From Actinoplanes italicus (GTDB lineage Bacteria > Actinomycetota > Actinomycetes > Mycobacteriales > Micromonosporaceae), in assembly GCF_003001815.1 (NCBI RefSeq), contig NZ_PVMZ01000013.1, positions 62,001 through 126,000 of the forward strand: a DNA stretch of 64,000 bases. The letters run 5' to 3'. The notes under the pieces are model-generated. The model was not told the DNA's origin and searched no databases. It worked only from the letters and a program-made list of their open reading frames with translations. The first letter of the stretch is position 1. Each line of letters begins with the position of its first letter. The position numbers were made by a program, and so were the translations under genes. Below, piece after piece: positions 24,613 through 33,014 of the stretch.

Positions 24613-25343
24613 CGACGGTCCTTCTCTCCGAGGACGATGCGGCCGGCGGTCCGGGCTCCGACGTGGAGCTCGGACCGCTGCTGCTGAGGCAGGGGCTCGG
24701 CGACGCACGGGACATCCTGCGCGTCTACTCGCCGGCCCCGACGGCCGCGTTCAGCCGGCGGGACACGCTCCGACCCGGCTATGAACGGGCGGCTTCAGCC
24801 GTACGACATCTGGGTTTTGATCCTGTCGTCCGTCCGCAGGGTGGCAGCCTGGCCGCCTATCACCGTGGCAGCGTCGTGGTCGACCATGTGCATCGCGCTG
24901 AGCAGAAGTCCCTCGACCCGGTGGAACGTTTCCAGCGCTTCGCCGGTCTGCACGCCGAGATGCTGATCGGTCTCGGCGTCGACGCCCGGATCGGGCCGGT
25001 GCCGGGGGAGTACTGCCCCGGCGAGTACAGCATCAACGCCGGCGGCATGAAGATCGTCGGCTCGGCCCAGCGGGTGACCCGCGACGGCTGGCTGTTCAGC
25101 ACGGTGATCCAGGTCAGCGGCACGACGCAGCTGCGAGACGTGCACACTGCCGCCTACCGCGAACTGGGCTACGACTTCGACCCGGCCACCGTCGGCAGTC
25201 TGGAGGACGTGGTGCCGGGCCTGACCGTCGAGCGGGTCACCGAGGCCGTCCGGGCCGCCTACGACCTGCCCGGCCCTGCGGTCAGCAGTCGTCCTGGCGC
25301 CAGTCTCCGTTCTCACGGGCCCACGGCTCGGCCTCCTGATTGA
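24609..25343 (+). CDS. Lipoate-protein ligase A-type enzyme
   Basis: 244 residues of the BPL/LplA/LipB fold. The signature VVRPQGGSLAAYHRGSVVVD corresponds to the RRxxGGGxVxHxxG region, and the catalytic lysine lies in GGMKIVGSAQRVTRDGW near residue 151. GTG 24609 overlaps the E2 stop (GTGA), so it is coupled to E2 and very likely lipoylates that protein. A ligase built into a 2-oxoacid dehydrogenase operon is uncommon compared with a separate lipB/lipA pair. The last 20 residues overlap the convergent lipoprotein gene and may not be conserved. Confidence 0.83.
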   Translation: MTTVLLSEDDAAGGPGSDVELGPLLLRQGLGDARDILRVYSPAPTAAFSRRDTLRPGYERAASAVRHLGFDPVVRPQGGSLAAYHRGSVVVDHVHRAEQKSLDPVERFQRFAGLHAEMLIGLGVDARIGPVPGEYCPGEYSINAGGMKIVGSAQRVTRDGWLFSTVIQVSGTTQLRDVHTAAYRELGYDFDPATVGSLEDVVPGLTVERVTEAVRAAYDLPGPAVSSRPGASLRSHGPTARPPD

Positions 25344-26181
25344 TCGCCTTCACCGAATAGGTGTAGGTGACCCGGGCCAGATCGCCGGACACCTTCGCGG
25401 AGTACGTCTCCAGCGGTAAGGCGCTGCCGTACATCCTCTCGGCCGCGTCGACGATGCCGGTGAACTCCGATGACGACATCCGCTTCCGGCATCTCTCGGA
25501 CAGCAGGTTGTACGCGGTCTTCGCATCACCGGTGAGAAAGGCGTCGCTGTAGGCCTTCACGGCGAGTTTCAGCTCGTCGGTGGTGCTGTCCGGCCCGGCC
25601 ACCGCCGCCCCGACCTTCTTGGCCAGGGACGGTTTGACGTCGCCGCTGACCCGGACGAGCCCGGTCCCGTCGGCGGTGCGGTAGTGCCATTCGGTGCCGA
25701 GGACGGGGCTCTCCCTCTGCAGGCCCTTGATGTAGTCGCTGCGTCGTTGTGCCAGATCAGCGCTGTCGAACACCTCGATGACCAGGCCCCGGTCGACCGA
25801 ATACCTCTTGCCCGACCGGTCGCCGCCGGGAAGGTCGGCCGAGGCACGCGAGACGTAGCCGTCGGGCCGGCCGAGAAGGTTGTTCGGGTCGTCGTCCTCG
25901 GTCTGCGTGGAACCGTTGGTGAGCCCCAGTTTCGCCGCCTGCAGCTTCTCGAGGATCGCCGTGGCGGTGAGCGGCTCCTTCTCCTCTGCGGGCGCCGCGG
26001 CGGGCTCGGCGCTCGGCTGCGTGACCGTCGCGGCGCTGGTCTTGCTGCCGGTCTCGCTGCCGGTCTTGTCGCTGCCGGTCTTGTCGCTGCCGGTCTTGTC
26101 GCTGCCGGTCTTGTCGCCGCCACAAGCGGCCGTCGAGGCGACGAGGCCCGCAACGACGACAACGAGAAGAGATTTTCGCAT
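25282..26181 (-). CDS. Lipoprotein with GSDKT repeats, unknown function
   Basis: 299 residues. Signal peptide and lipobox MRKSLLVVVVAGLVASTAAC, then four tandem GSDKT pentapeptides (residues about 24-44) and an Ala/Pro/Glu linker, which should act as a flexible spacer. The C-terminal 210 residues look globular. The last 90 (LAVKAYSDAFLTGDAKTAYN, LLSERCRKRMS) resemble the NTF2-like domains found on actinobacterial lipoproteins. It overlaps the lipoate-ligase gene tail to tail by 62 bases. The 15-bp DNA repeats that encode GSDKT are probably length-variable. Confidence 0.7.
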   Translation of the reverse strand: MRKSLLVVVVAGLVASTAACGGDKTGSDKTGSDKTGSDKTGSETGSKTSAATVTQPSAEPAAAPAEEKEPLTATAILEKLQAAKLGLTNGSTQTEDDDPNNLLGRPDGYVSRASADLPGGDRSGKRYSVDRGLVIEVFDSADLAQRRSDYIKGLQRESPVLGTEWHYRTADGTGLVRVSGDVKPSLAKKVGAAVAGPDSTTDELKLAVKAYSDAFLTGDAKTAYNLLSERCRKRMSSSEFTGIVDAAERMYGSALPLETYSAKVSGDLARVTYTYSVKAINQEAEPWARENGDWRQDDC

Positions 26182-26285
26182 TCGGGCAGGCTAACGGCCG
26201 GTGCCGACGCCGATCGCCCGATCGGTGGTCGTCCGGTAAGTCGGTGCGGACGACCTACGAGGCCGAGTAGGGCCGGTTGCCGTCA

Positions 26286-26468
26286 ACACTTCGCGGCCGG
26301 GTAGGTCCGGTGACGCTTCGCGGCCGGGGAGGGCGGTGACGCTTCGCGGCCGGGGAGGGCGGTGACGCTTCGCGGCCGGGGAGGGCGGTGACGCCTCGCG
26401 GTCGGGGAGGGCGGTGACGCTTCGCGGTCGGATAGGGCGGTGACGCCTCGAGGTCGGGCAGGGTCGTC
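26286..26468. repeat. Tandem array of about seven 26-bp units
   Basis: GGTGACGCTTCGCGGCCGGG recurs with exact 26-bp period: GACGC occurs at 26312, 26338, 26364, 26390, 26416 and 26442, with degenerate copies at both edges. Later copies change GCGGCC to GCGGTC or GAGGTC. The array fills the gap between the lipoprotein start and the next gene's stop codon, so it is contiguous with the 3' end of that gene. Confidence 0.88.
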
Positions 26469-28440
26469 AGCGCGTCGGATAGGGCCAGTGGCCTTCATGG
26501 TGGAACCGGTCCACCAGCTCGGGTGCCCGGGCGGCGACCGCCGTCGCGAGCTGTCGCGCGTGAGCGGCCATCGCCTCCCCGGCCGCCCCCACGGCGAGCG
26601 CGAGCGGGAGGACGGCGGCGAGGCGCTCGACGGCCACCTGCCAGTCCTGCCGGTCCACGGCGAGGGCCGCGGTGAGCAGCAGCGTGTTCGCGTACTCCCG
26701 GAGGCTGCCCGGGTCGGCCGGATCGGCCAGTTCCCGGCGGACCTCGCGCGCTCGTTCGGACAGGGCCGTCGCGGCGTCCGGGTGCTGGCGCAGCGCGGCG
26801 GCCAGGTTGTGAAGGGCCTTGCCGAGGATCCGCCGCAACCGCGGGTCGGTCTGGTTTGCGCAACGTCTGATCGCCTCGGACAGCAGCATGATCTGGTCCT
26901 CGGGACGGCCGGCGGCGACCGCTATCGTGGCGGCGTCGACCATGTGGGTGGCCGTGTCGGCCAGCGCCTCCCGGTGCGCCGCGGTTCCGGGTGTCGTTCT
27001 TCTGAATGCCGTTCTTTCGGGCGCCGGGTTCTCGGGCGCCGTTCTTTCGGGCGCCGGTTTTTGAGAGGTCGGGTTCTTGGGCGCCGTTTCTTCGGGCGCC
27101 GTTTCTTGGGGCGTCGCTTCTTGGGGCGTCGCTTCTTGGGGCGTCGCTTCTTGGGGCGTCGGGTTCTCGGGCGCCGTTTCTTCGGGCGCCGCTTCTTGGG
27201 GCGTCGGGTTCTCGGGCGTCGGGTTCTCGGGCGTCGGGCCTTCCGGCGCCGGGCCCTCGTGCCGTCGGACGGAGACGACGATCGACAGCCAGGCGAGGTT
27301 CCAGGCGTCGTCGGAATGACCGAGGCCGTGCCGGAGCATCGCCCGCTCATAGAGGGCCGCGGCCCAGAGACGCCGGACGTCTCCCCGGGCAGGCTCCGGC
27401 ATCACCCCGTCGTGCAGGCTCAGTTCGTCCGCGAGCTCGGCGAAGACCTGGTCGGCCTCGGCCAGGCGTTCCGCACCGGCCAGGGCGATCCCGTGATCGA
27501 GCCGGGCAGCGCAGCCGCGGATCACCGACGGATCGGCGGGCAGCCGGCCCCCGGACGCCGGGCCGGTCAGCCGGGACTCGGCCGCCAGCCGTGCCGCGAA
27601 CGAACCGCTCGCCGACCCGGACGGCCCCGGCTCGAACAGCAGATCCAGGTAGGAGCCGCGCATCCGCCAGGCGCCGGAGCCCGGCACCACGATCGGGATG
27701 TCCGGCGCGGCCTGATGGAGTTCCGACAGAGCCGCCATGATCCGGTCCCGCTGCTCCTGCGCTCGCGAGCCCTCGAAATTCTGCGCCAAGGAGTACTGCT
27801 CGGTCAGCGCCACCCGCATCAGATCCGGTCGCCCCAGTGTCCGAGCCACCCGCACGAAGATGCCGAGGGCCTCCGACAGGTCGACCACGGAGGCCGGAAT
27901 CCCGTCCTCGCGGGCGAGCCGGCGCTGCAGGTCGACCATCTCGGCGGCGAGCGGGCCGAGGCCGGCCGGGTCCGTGTCGAGCCGCATGGTGACCAACGCG
28001 GTGAGCGCCGCCGTCCGGGCGCGGAGGGCGTCGAGGTCGTCGGCGGGCCGGGGCGCGACCGACCGCCACAGCCGCTCGACGATGTCACGTCCGCGTTCCG
28101 CGTCACCGGTGGCGGCCAGGATCTGACCTGCCTGCGCGGTGCGATAGACGGCATCGGCCTGGAGTTCCGGATCGGCGAGCAGACCGCCGGCGAGCACGAG
28201 AACCTCTTCGGCCTTCTCCCAGACCTCGGTGACGTCGCCGCCGTCGGCGAGTCGCTCGAGCGCGAGGTTGAGCGCGGCACGGCCGAGGGCGTGCAACAGA
28301 CGGCCAGGATCGCCGAGTTCACGGGCAGCGGCGACGGCCCGCACGACAGCCGCCCGGGTCTCCGGGCCGAGACCTACCCGCGCGGTGCTCTCGTCGGCGG
28401 CGCTGAGCAGCCGGTCGACCTCGGCAGGTGTGCTGACCAC
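26467..28440 (-). CDS. Helical (TPR-like) protein with inserted pentapeptide repeats, unknown function
   Basis: 657 residues. Residues 1-390 and 490-657 are Ala/Leu/Arg-rich helical repeats ([60 protein letters not shown]) of the TPR-like kind seen in actinobacterial signalling or CHAT-associated proteins. Between them, residues about 397-483 consist of roughly 17 pentapeptides of the form xxPxx ([15 protein letters not shown]). GTG 28440 has AAAGG 5 nt upstream. No catalytic or DNA-binding motif seen. It is flanked on both sides by DNA repeat arrays, which suggests local repeat expansion shaped it. Confidence 0.65.
   Translation of the reverse strand: MVSTPAEVDRLLSAADESTARVGLGPETRAAVVRAVAAARELGDPGRLLHALGRAALNLALERLADGGDVTEVWEKAEEVLVLAGGLLADPELQADAVYRTAQAGQILAATGDAERGRDIVERLWRSVAPRPADDLDALRARTAALTALVTMRLDTDPAGLGPLAAEMVDLQRRLAREDGIPASVVDLSEALGIFVRVARTLGRPDLMRVALTEQYSLAQNFEGSRAQEQRDRIMAALSELHQAAPDIPIVVPGSGAWRMRGSYLDLLFEPGPSGSASGSFAARLAAESRLTGPASGGRLPADPSVIRGCAARLDHGIALAGAERLAEADQVFAELADELSLHDGVMPEPARGDVRRLWAAALYERAMLRHGLGHSDDAWNLAWLSIVVSVRRHEGPAPEGPTPENPTPENPTPQEAAPEETAPENPTPQEATPQEATPQEATPQETAPEETAPKNPTSQKPAPERTAPENPAPERTAFRRTTPGTAAHREALADTATHMVDAATIAVAAGRPEDQIMLLSEAIRRCANQTDPRLRRILGKALHNLAAALRQHPDAATALSERAREVRRELADPADPGSLREYANTLLLTAALAVDRQDWQVAVERLAAVLPLALAVGAAGEAMAAHARQLATAVAARAPELVDRFHHEGHWPYPTR
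26995..27250. repeat. 15-bp modular repeat inside the helical protein gene
   Basis: TTGGGGCGTCGCTTC and close variants (TCGGGCGCCG types) repeat every 15 bp, with four near-identical copies at about 27107-27166. On the minus strand they encode the pentapeptides [10 protein letters not shown] and PTPEN. The period is a multiple of three, so copy-number change would keep the frame. Confidence 0.85.
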
Positions 28441-28600
28441 GCTGCCTTTCTATCAGCGCTTCGACGACCGCCGATACCCCTCTTCGGCCCGGGCGCCCGG
28501 TTGTCGGGGTTCGGGCGGCACCCGGCCGAGTGGACTCATCTTCCGCGGTCCGGCCGTCGCGGTGGGTTCTGCGCGGTGGGTTCTTCGCGGTGGGTTCTTC

Positions 28601-28768
28601 GCGGTCCGCTCTGCGCGGTCAGATCTACGCGGTCCGCTCTGCGCGGTCAGATCTACGCGGTCCGCTCTGCGCGGTCAGATCTACGCGGTCCGCTCTGCGC
28701 GGTCAGATCTACGCGGTCCGCTCTGCGCGGTCAGATCTACGCGGTCCGCTCTGCGCGGTCAGATCTAC
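28601..28768. repeat. Six exact 28-bp tandem repeats
   Basis: Unit GCGGTCCGCTCTGCGCGGTC + AGATCTAC starts at 28601, 28629, 28657, 28685, 28713 and 28741 with almost no variation. Each contains GGTCAGATCTAC. Degenerate relatives continue on both sides (GCGGTGGGTTCTTC before, GCGGTGTGGTCTCTGC after). The Nudix gene stop codon (28737-28739) lies inside the fifth unit. No gene is seen between 28441 and 28736. Confidence 0.93.
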
Positions 28769-29375
28769 GCGGTGTGGTCTCTGCGGTCCACTCTGCGCGG
28801 TCCGGTGCTCGCGGTCTGCTCCTCTCGCTGCGTTCGCCGCGGTCCGCTCTGCGCGGTCCGGTGCTCGCGGTCTGCTCCTCTCGCTGCGTTCGCCGCGGTC
28901 CGCTCTGCGCGGACTGGTCTCTGCGGTCCGCGAGGAGTGCCCGGGCCCGGGTGATCAGCAGCCCGTTGTATCCGCTGAGGACAGGAAGATGATCCGGGCT
29001 GAACCACCCCAGTTCGGAACCCTCCTCCCCATCCGCCACCGCAGTGCCGGCTACACGACCCGCCAGGAACGTCACACCCACAACGTAGGCTCGGTCTCCC
29101 CTGGGATACGTGAGCTGAAAATCGGGACCCGAATACACGTCGAGTCGTTCAAGCGACTCGGCGACGAGGCCGCTCTCCTCGAGGAGCTCCCGACGGGCAG
29201 CGTCTTCGAAGGACTCTCCGAGCTCCAAGGCCCCACCGATCAGTCCCCACAGGTCGTCGTCGACACGCCGCTGAAGCAACCAGCGACCCACCTCATCGAC
29301 AACGATGACACCGGCCGCGGCGAGCAGCAGTGGTCGCTGGCCAACGAGTTCGCGCAGCTCGCCGACGTACGACAT
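28737..29375 (-). CDS. Nudix hydrolase with repeat-derived C-terminal tail
   Basis: 212 residues. The Nudix box is complete: [20 protein letters not shown] followed by ESGLV (GxxxxxExxxxxxxREUxEExGU), so it should cleave a nucleoside-diphosphate-linked substrate in the cytoplasm. The normal domain ends near residue 152 ([18 protein letters not shown]). The last 60 residues ([20 protein letters not shown] and so on) are encoded by repeat DNA and end with a stop inside the 28-bp array, an evident extension into repeats. ATG 29375 has GGAGGAAGGGG upstream. Specific substrate unknown. Confidence 0.85.
   Translation of the reverse strand: MSYVGELRELVGQRPLLLAAAGVIVVDEVGRWLLQRRVDDDLWGLIGGALELGESFEDAARRELLEESGLVAESLERLDVYSGPDFQLTYPRGDRAYVVGVTFLAGRVAGTAVADGEEGSELGWFSPDHLPVLSGYNGLLITRARALLADRRDQSAQSGPRRTQREEQTASTGPRRADRGERSERSRPRAPDRAEWTAETTPRRSDRAERTA
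28791..28905. repeat. Tandem duplication with 56-bp period
   Basis: CTCTGCGCGGTCCGGTGCTC starts at 28791 and again at 28847, and the following GCGGTCTGCTCCTCTCGCTG is also doubled. The 56-bp period is exactly twice the neighbouring 28-bp unit, so this looks like a diverged dimer of the same array. It encodes the tail of the Nudix protein. Confidence 0.85.
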
Positions 29376-29516
29376 GAGTTTCCCCTTCCTCCGAGTGACG
29401 AACCCGTTCGGCCGGCCGGCGGAGTGGTTCGGGTAATCCTGTTTCGTCCGGCACAAAATTAAATAGGCAAGATCAAGTGCTTACACTTCGCTGTACGCGT
29501 ACGGGACAATTTAAGC

Positions 29517-30749
29517 ATGGGCCAGATGTCGTTGTTCGGCAGGCAGGAAACCGCGCGGTTCCGTGACCGGACCAAAGCGCGAAACCATTCTGCCGAGCGC
29601 GACGAATTCCGACGTGAGCATGAGCGCCGCCGTTTCTACGGTCTTCAGCGTCGTCACGCCGCCAAGCTCCGGCGGGGCCGCCCGGGTGGGCACACCCCGT
29701 CTGACGCAGCACGATCGTCTGCCGCCGCAGGGTCCGATCCCTCGGCGCCGCAGAGGTCTCCCGAGCCGCGGACGTCAACCGCTTCGCCGCCGCGGACGTC
29801 GACTGCTTCGTCGCCGCGGACACCGGCCGCCCCGCCGCAGCATCCGCCGTTGCGGGAGGGGCAACCACAGTCCCTGCCGGTGCGGGAGGGGCAGTCGTCT
29901 CCGCCGGAGCGGGAGGGGCAGTCGCCTCCGCCGGAGCGGGAAGGGCAGTCGCCTCCGCCGGATCCTGCAGTGATACTTCGGGTCAACCCTTTGAAAGAAC
30001 CCTTCCTGCAGAACCCGGCCTCGCTACTCGTGCCGCAATCCTCGAAACAGCAGACTGCCACGACTCCACCTATCCAGAAGAAGGCCGCAGTTCCATCGAC
30101 CCAGCGGGAGGTCGTGGTCTTGGGCGGGCGGGAGGTTGCGGCGCTGGTGGGCCGGCAGAAGGCCGTGGTCCTGGGCGGGCGGGAGGTTGCAGCGCTGGTG
30201 GGCCGGTGGGAAGCCGTGGTCCTGGGCCGGCCGGAGGTTGCGGCGCTGGTGGGCCGGCGGAAGGCCACGACCTCACCGATACCGCACGATCCGCTGGGCA
30301 CGGCCGGCCTTTGTCGATCTCCGGTGAACCCGCGAAGCGACACACCGGCGTGCCCGAGTGGATCGCGCCCAACACGACCGGCTCGTGGCGTGCCGCTGTC
30401 GAGCACGGTCTGCCAGCGCTCTCCGGTGACCATCGCAGTAGTCTGCGATGTATGTAAACCGCGAGCCCGCCGCGCCGCAAGCGGGCAGCCGCGGTCATTC
30501 CGGTGCTGTCGATTCCCGCGTCCTTTTACCTTGTGGAGGGCGGGCCCAGAAACGGTCGGCGGGAACCGTTGTTCGCCGGTAACGCATGGGCGCTCCTTGA
30601 CCGGGATCTCTGCATGGAACGGACGCCGATCGATAGTCCACGCAATCGGGGTCGCAATCACATTCTGGACCGCTAGCGGTGGCCGACCATCTCACTCCAG
30701 AGACCGGCCAGCGCATTCTCGATGGAGATCATCGGTGATGCGTTCCTGA
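29517..30749 (+). CDS. Doubtful open frame with in-frame 27-bp and 51-bp repeats
   Basis: ATG 29517 opens a frame of 410 codons. Its first 55 residues are charged and plausible (MSLFGRQETARFRDRTKARN); the rest is low-complexity. Both internal repeat arrays have periods divisible by three and encode PPEREGQSP and VVLGGREVAALVGR-type peptides. No ribosome site is evident, the C-terminal 150 residues have atypical codon use, and the minus strand is also open over 29654-30661. Possibly only the N-terminal peptide is real, or the region is non-coding. No known domain in either strand. Confidence 0.25.
   Translation: MGQMSLFGRQETARFRDRTKARNHSAERDEFRREHERRRFYGLQRRHAAKLRRGRPGGHTPSDAARSSAAAGSDPSAPQRSPEPRTSTASPPRTSTASSPRTPAAPPQHPPLREGQPQSLPVREGQSSPPEREGQSPPPEREGQSPPPDPAVILRVNPLKEPFLQNPASLLVPQSSKQQTATTPPIQKKAAVPSTQREVVVLGGREVAALVGRQKAVVLGGREVAALVGRWEAVVLGRPEVAALVGRRKATTSPIPHDPLGTAGLCRSPVNPRSDTPACPSGSRPTRPARGVPLSSTVCQRSPVTIAVVCDVCKPRARRAASGQPRSFRCCRFPRPFTLWRAGPETVGGNRCSPVTHGRSLTGISAWNGRRSIVHAIGVAITFWTASGGRPSHSRDRPAHSRWRSSVMRS
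29852..29962. repeat. 27-bp tandem repeat, about four copies
   Basis: GCGGGAGGGGCAGTCGCCTC-type units begin at 29852, 29882, 29909 and 29936 (periods 30, 27, 27), ending in CCGCCGGATCC. Part of the 29.5-30.3 kb repeat-bearing open frame. Confidence 0.8.
30114..30266. repeat. 51-bp tandem repeat, three copies
   Basis: Units of exactly 51 bp start with GTGGTC at 30114, 30165 and 30216 and share GGGAGGTTGCGGCGCTGGTG. Between 30270 and 30990 I see no credible gene; there is a GGAGCAGGA micro-repeat near 30852-30876. Confidence 0.82.
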
Positions 30750-30991
30750 ACGATGGTGCGAGACCGTCGGCCCGGATGCCGACGCGCTCTTCGTTCACGG
30801 CATGAGCCCCAGCCCCCGCGAAACCCTGCCCCGCCATATCGCCGAAGCAAGCAGGAGGAGCAGGAGGAGCAGGACCCTAGCTGCCGCCAGCGTTGGCGGC
30901 AGACAAAGGCTGCCCATCGCCAAGGCGAACGCTTGGCCCAGGCGGCGACGAGATCATTGGCGGACGCCGGAACGAGCGGATCGGCGTGGCA

Positions 30992-31028
30992 CACGTGCCG
31001 CCCCCGGGGTCGGTGGGGGCGGCACGTG
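30992..31028. terminator. Perfect 14-bp hairpin
   Basis: CACGTGCCGCCCCC (30992-31005) and GGGGGCGGCACGTG (31015-31028) pair perfectly around a 9-base loop. It is one of two strong hairpins downstream of the GH62 gene and close to a third, imperfect one (GCTGCCCC / GGGGCGGC at 31038-31062). Confidence 0.65.
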
Positions 31029-31102
31029 GGTCAGGTGCTGCCCCGGGATCTGTGGGGCGGCAGGTGGGTCGAGTGCGATTTAGTGCCGGCGGGTCGGACC
31101 CG

Positions 31103-31136
31103 CGGGTGCTGCCCCGGATCAGTGGGGCAGCACCCG
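31103..31136 (-). terminator. Terminator hairpin of the GH62 gene
   Basis: CGGGTGCTGCCCC (31103-31115) and GGGGCAGCACCCG (31124-31136) pair perfectly around an 8-base loop, 14 bases beyond the GH62 stop. No T-run, as is common in actinomycetes. Confidence 0.7.
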
Positions 31137-31149
31137 GATCGGGTACGGG

Positions 31150-32643
31150 TCAGCGCTGACGGGTCAGCAGGCCCGGCCGGTACGGCAGCAGCCCGTAGTC
31201 GCCGCCCGAGCTCGGGGAACGGCCCTGGTAGAGCAGCTGCAGGTTGCAGGGGTCGACGGTCATCGTCTGGTCGGCGCTGGTCCGCAGCAGCTCGCCGTGG
31301 CTGATGTCGTTGGTCCAGGTCGCGCCGCTGTTGGCCTTGCCGGCGAACGGGTTGCTCTCGGTGGCCGCGTTCGGCGTCCACGAGCCGCTCAGGCTCGAAG
31401 CGGTGAACGAGCGGAAGTAGCGGCCGTTCGCGCCGATGGCCTCGACGATCATCAGGTACTGGTTCTGGCCCTGCACCTTGTAGACCTGCGGCGCCTCGAA
31501 CAGGTTGTTCGTGGTGTCGCTCATGATCGTCGTGTACGACGAGCCGAAGTTGCCGGGGAAGTTCCCGATCGGCATGCTGGCGCGGTAGATCTTGCCGTTG
31601 TCGCCGGCGAAGAACAGGTACATGTTCTGGCTGTCACCGATGATCGTCTGGTCGATCGGGCCGGTGCCGGAGCCGGTGATGCTGCCGGTGAACAGCGCCT
31701 GCGGCGCGGACCATCCGTTGGCGTTGGTGGGGTCGCTGGAGGTGCGGTAGATGAACGGCCAGGAACCCCACTGGTAGGTGAGTACCCAGATGTTCTTCGG
31801 CGCGAAGTAGAACAGCGACGGCGCCACCGTGCCCGAGTTCATCGTGTTCTGGCTGGCCGACGCCATCTCGGACCAGTTGGTGAACAGCGAGAAGTTCATC
31901 GAGCCCCAGCCGCTGCTGGACGTGTTGCCGTGCGTGGTCGCGTACACGAGCTGCTTGCCGTTGTACGGCGCGACGGTGAAGTCCTTGAGCGACGCCCAGC
32001 CGGACTTCGGCTGCGCCAGCACACCGGTCGACGACCAGCGGTACGACGACGGCAGCGTGCACGAGCCGCCGGGCTGCGAGGGCGAGGGGTTGGTGCCGCC
32101 GCCGAGCTTGACGAGCTGCCACTGCTGGTTGCTGCCGTTCCAGTCGGAGTACTGGACGATGTTGGCGTTGTCGGCGGTGGACGCGCCCTGCACCTCGACG
32201 GCCTTGCCGCTGTTGCGGTTGATCAGCTGGATGTAGCCGTCGACGTCCTGGATGCTGAACTGCTGATTCGTCGAGTTGTTGTCGGTGTACTGCACGATCG
32301 AGCCGCCGTCGGCGGTCGAGAAGTTGTAGACGTCGAGGACCTTGCCGGAGTGCCGCGACTTGAGCCGGTAGTAGCCGCCGCCGGAGTCGACGAACTGCCA
32401 CTGCTGCTGCGCCTGGTCGTTGCGGCTCCACTGGGTGATCCGGGCGCCGTCGCCGGTGGCCAGGTTGTAGACGTCGAGGGCCTTGCCGCTGTTGCGGTTG
32501 ACCAGCACGTACGAGGCGCTGGTGTCGATCGTCGCGGCGGAGGCCTCGGTCGCGACGATCGCGACGGCTCCGCCACCGGCGAGCATGACCATCGCGGCCA
32601 GGGCGGCGCGCCAGGTTCGCCTGCGCGTCCGGGTTGGTGTCAT
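31150..32643 (-). CDS. Secreted GH62 alpha-L-arabinofuranosidase with N-terminal ricin-type domain
   Basis: 497 residues. The signal peptide ([20 protein letters not shown] ... ATEASAAT) is followed by a ricin-type beta-trefoil (CBM13-like) with three [18 protein letters not shown] / QQWQF repeats at about 40-165, a Ser/Pro linker, and a GH62 catalytic domain starting [20 protein letters not shown] with [21 protein letters not shown]62 enzymes remove arabinose side chains from arabinoxylan outside the cell. ATG 32643 has AAGGAG 8 nt upstream. Its leader region carries a LacI-type operator candidate. Confidence 0.92.
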   Translation of the reverse strand: MTPTRTRRRTWRAALAAMVMLAGGGAVAIVATEASAATIDTSASYVLVNRNSGKALDVYNLATGDGARITQWSRNDQAQQQWQFVDSGGGYYRLKSRHSGKVLDVYNFSTADGGSIVQYTDNNSTNQQFSIQDVDGYIQLINRNSGKAVEVQGASTADNANIVQYSDWNGSNQQWQLVKLGGGTNPSPSQPGGSCTLPSSYRWSSTGVLAQPKSGWASLKDFTVAPYNGKQLVYATTHGNTSSSGWGSMNFSLFTNWSEMASASQNTMNSGTVAPSLFYFAPKNIWVLTYQWGSWPFIYRTSSDPTNANGWSAPQALFTGSITGSGTGPIDQTIIGDSQNMYLFFAGDNGKIYRASMPIGNFPGNFGSSYTTIMSDTTNNLFEAPQVYKVQGQNQYLMIVEAIGANGRYFRSFTASSLSGSWTPNAATESNPFAGKANSGATWTNDISHGELLRTSADQTMTVDPCNLQLLYQGRSPSSGGDYGLLPYRPGLLTRQR

Positions 32644-32776
32644 GGGGCGTTCTCCTTGAAAACCTCGGGGGATGTACGGGGACTCAGCCCCCGGACGGGC
32701 TGCCACTGCTCGGCGGCGCCGTGCCGGCCGGAGTACCGGGGGATGATCAGGGCGCGTCGGGGTCGACCCTGTTCGA

Positions 32777-32797
32777 TGTGAATTGGTAACGCTCACA
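32777..32797 (-). promoter_or_regulatory. LacI-type operator candidate upstream of GH62
   Basis: TGTGA (32777-32781) and TCACA (32793-32797) are inverted. On the coding strand the second arm reads TGTGAGCGTTACCA, which resembles the TGTGAGCG-type operators of LacI-family repressors of hemicellulose genes. It lies about 135 bases before the start codon. The rest of 32644-33014 shows no gene. Confidence 0.45.
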
Positions 32798-33014
32798 TCT
32801 GTGCGGTGATATTGCCAGACGGCTATCACCGTTTCAAGGCGGGCCGTTTTCTCGAATTCGAAGCCGCGTATCCCCAGGTCAGAGGCAGGGGTAAAATAGG
32901 CGACTCTAGCAGTGGTGCCCGCGTAACACTTTCCAAGCGGAATTCTTCAAATGAACGTGAACAGATGTGTTGCGCAATTTCTGTTATGCACGCCGTGCCT
33001 CGGAAGTCGGGCCC

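Noticed and set aside
22228-24708. 826-codon minus-strand frame opposite the E1/E2 genes
   Set aside because: Entirely antisense to three well-supported genes.
26440-28992. 850-codon plus-strand frame opposite the helical repeat protein
   Set aside because: The minus-strand gene has a start with ribosome site and better codon use; the plus frame is Arg/Gly-rich and extended by the 28-bp array.
30270-30990. Transposase remnant
   Set aside because: Mixed-frame residues with stops but no recognisable DDE or HTH motif and no terminal inverted repeats.
31297-32781. 494-codon plus-strand frame opposite GH62
   Set aside because: Antisense to a clear enzyme gene with signal peptide and catalytic domain.
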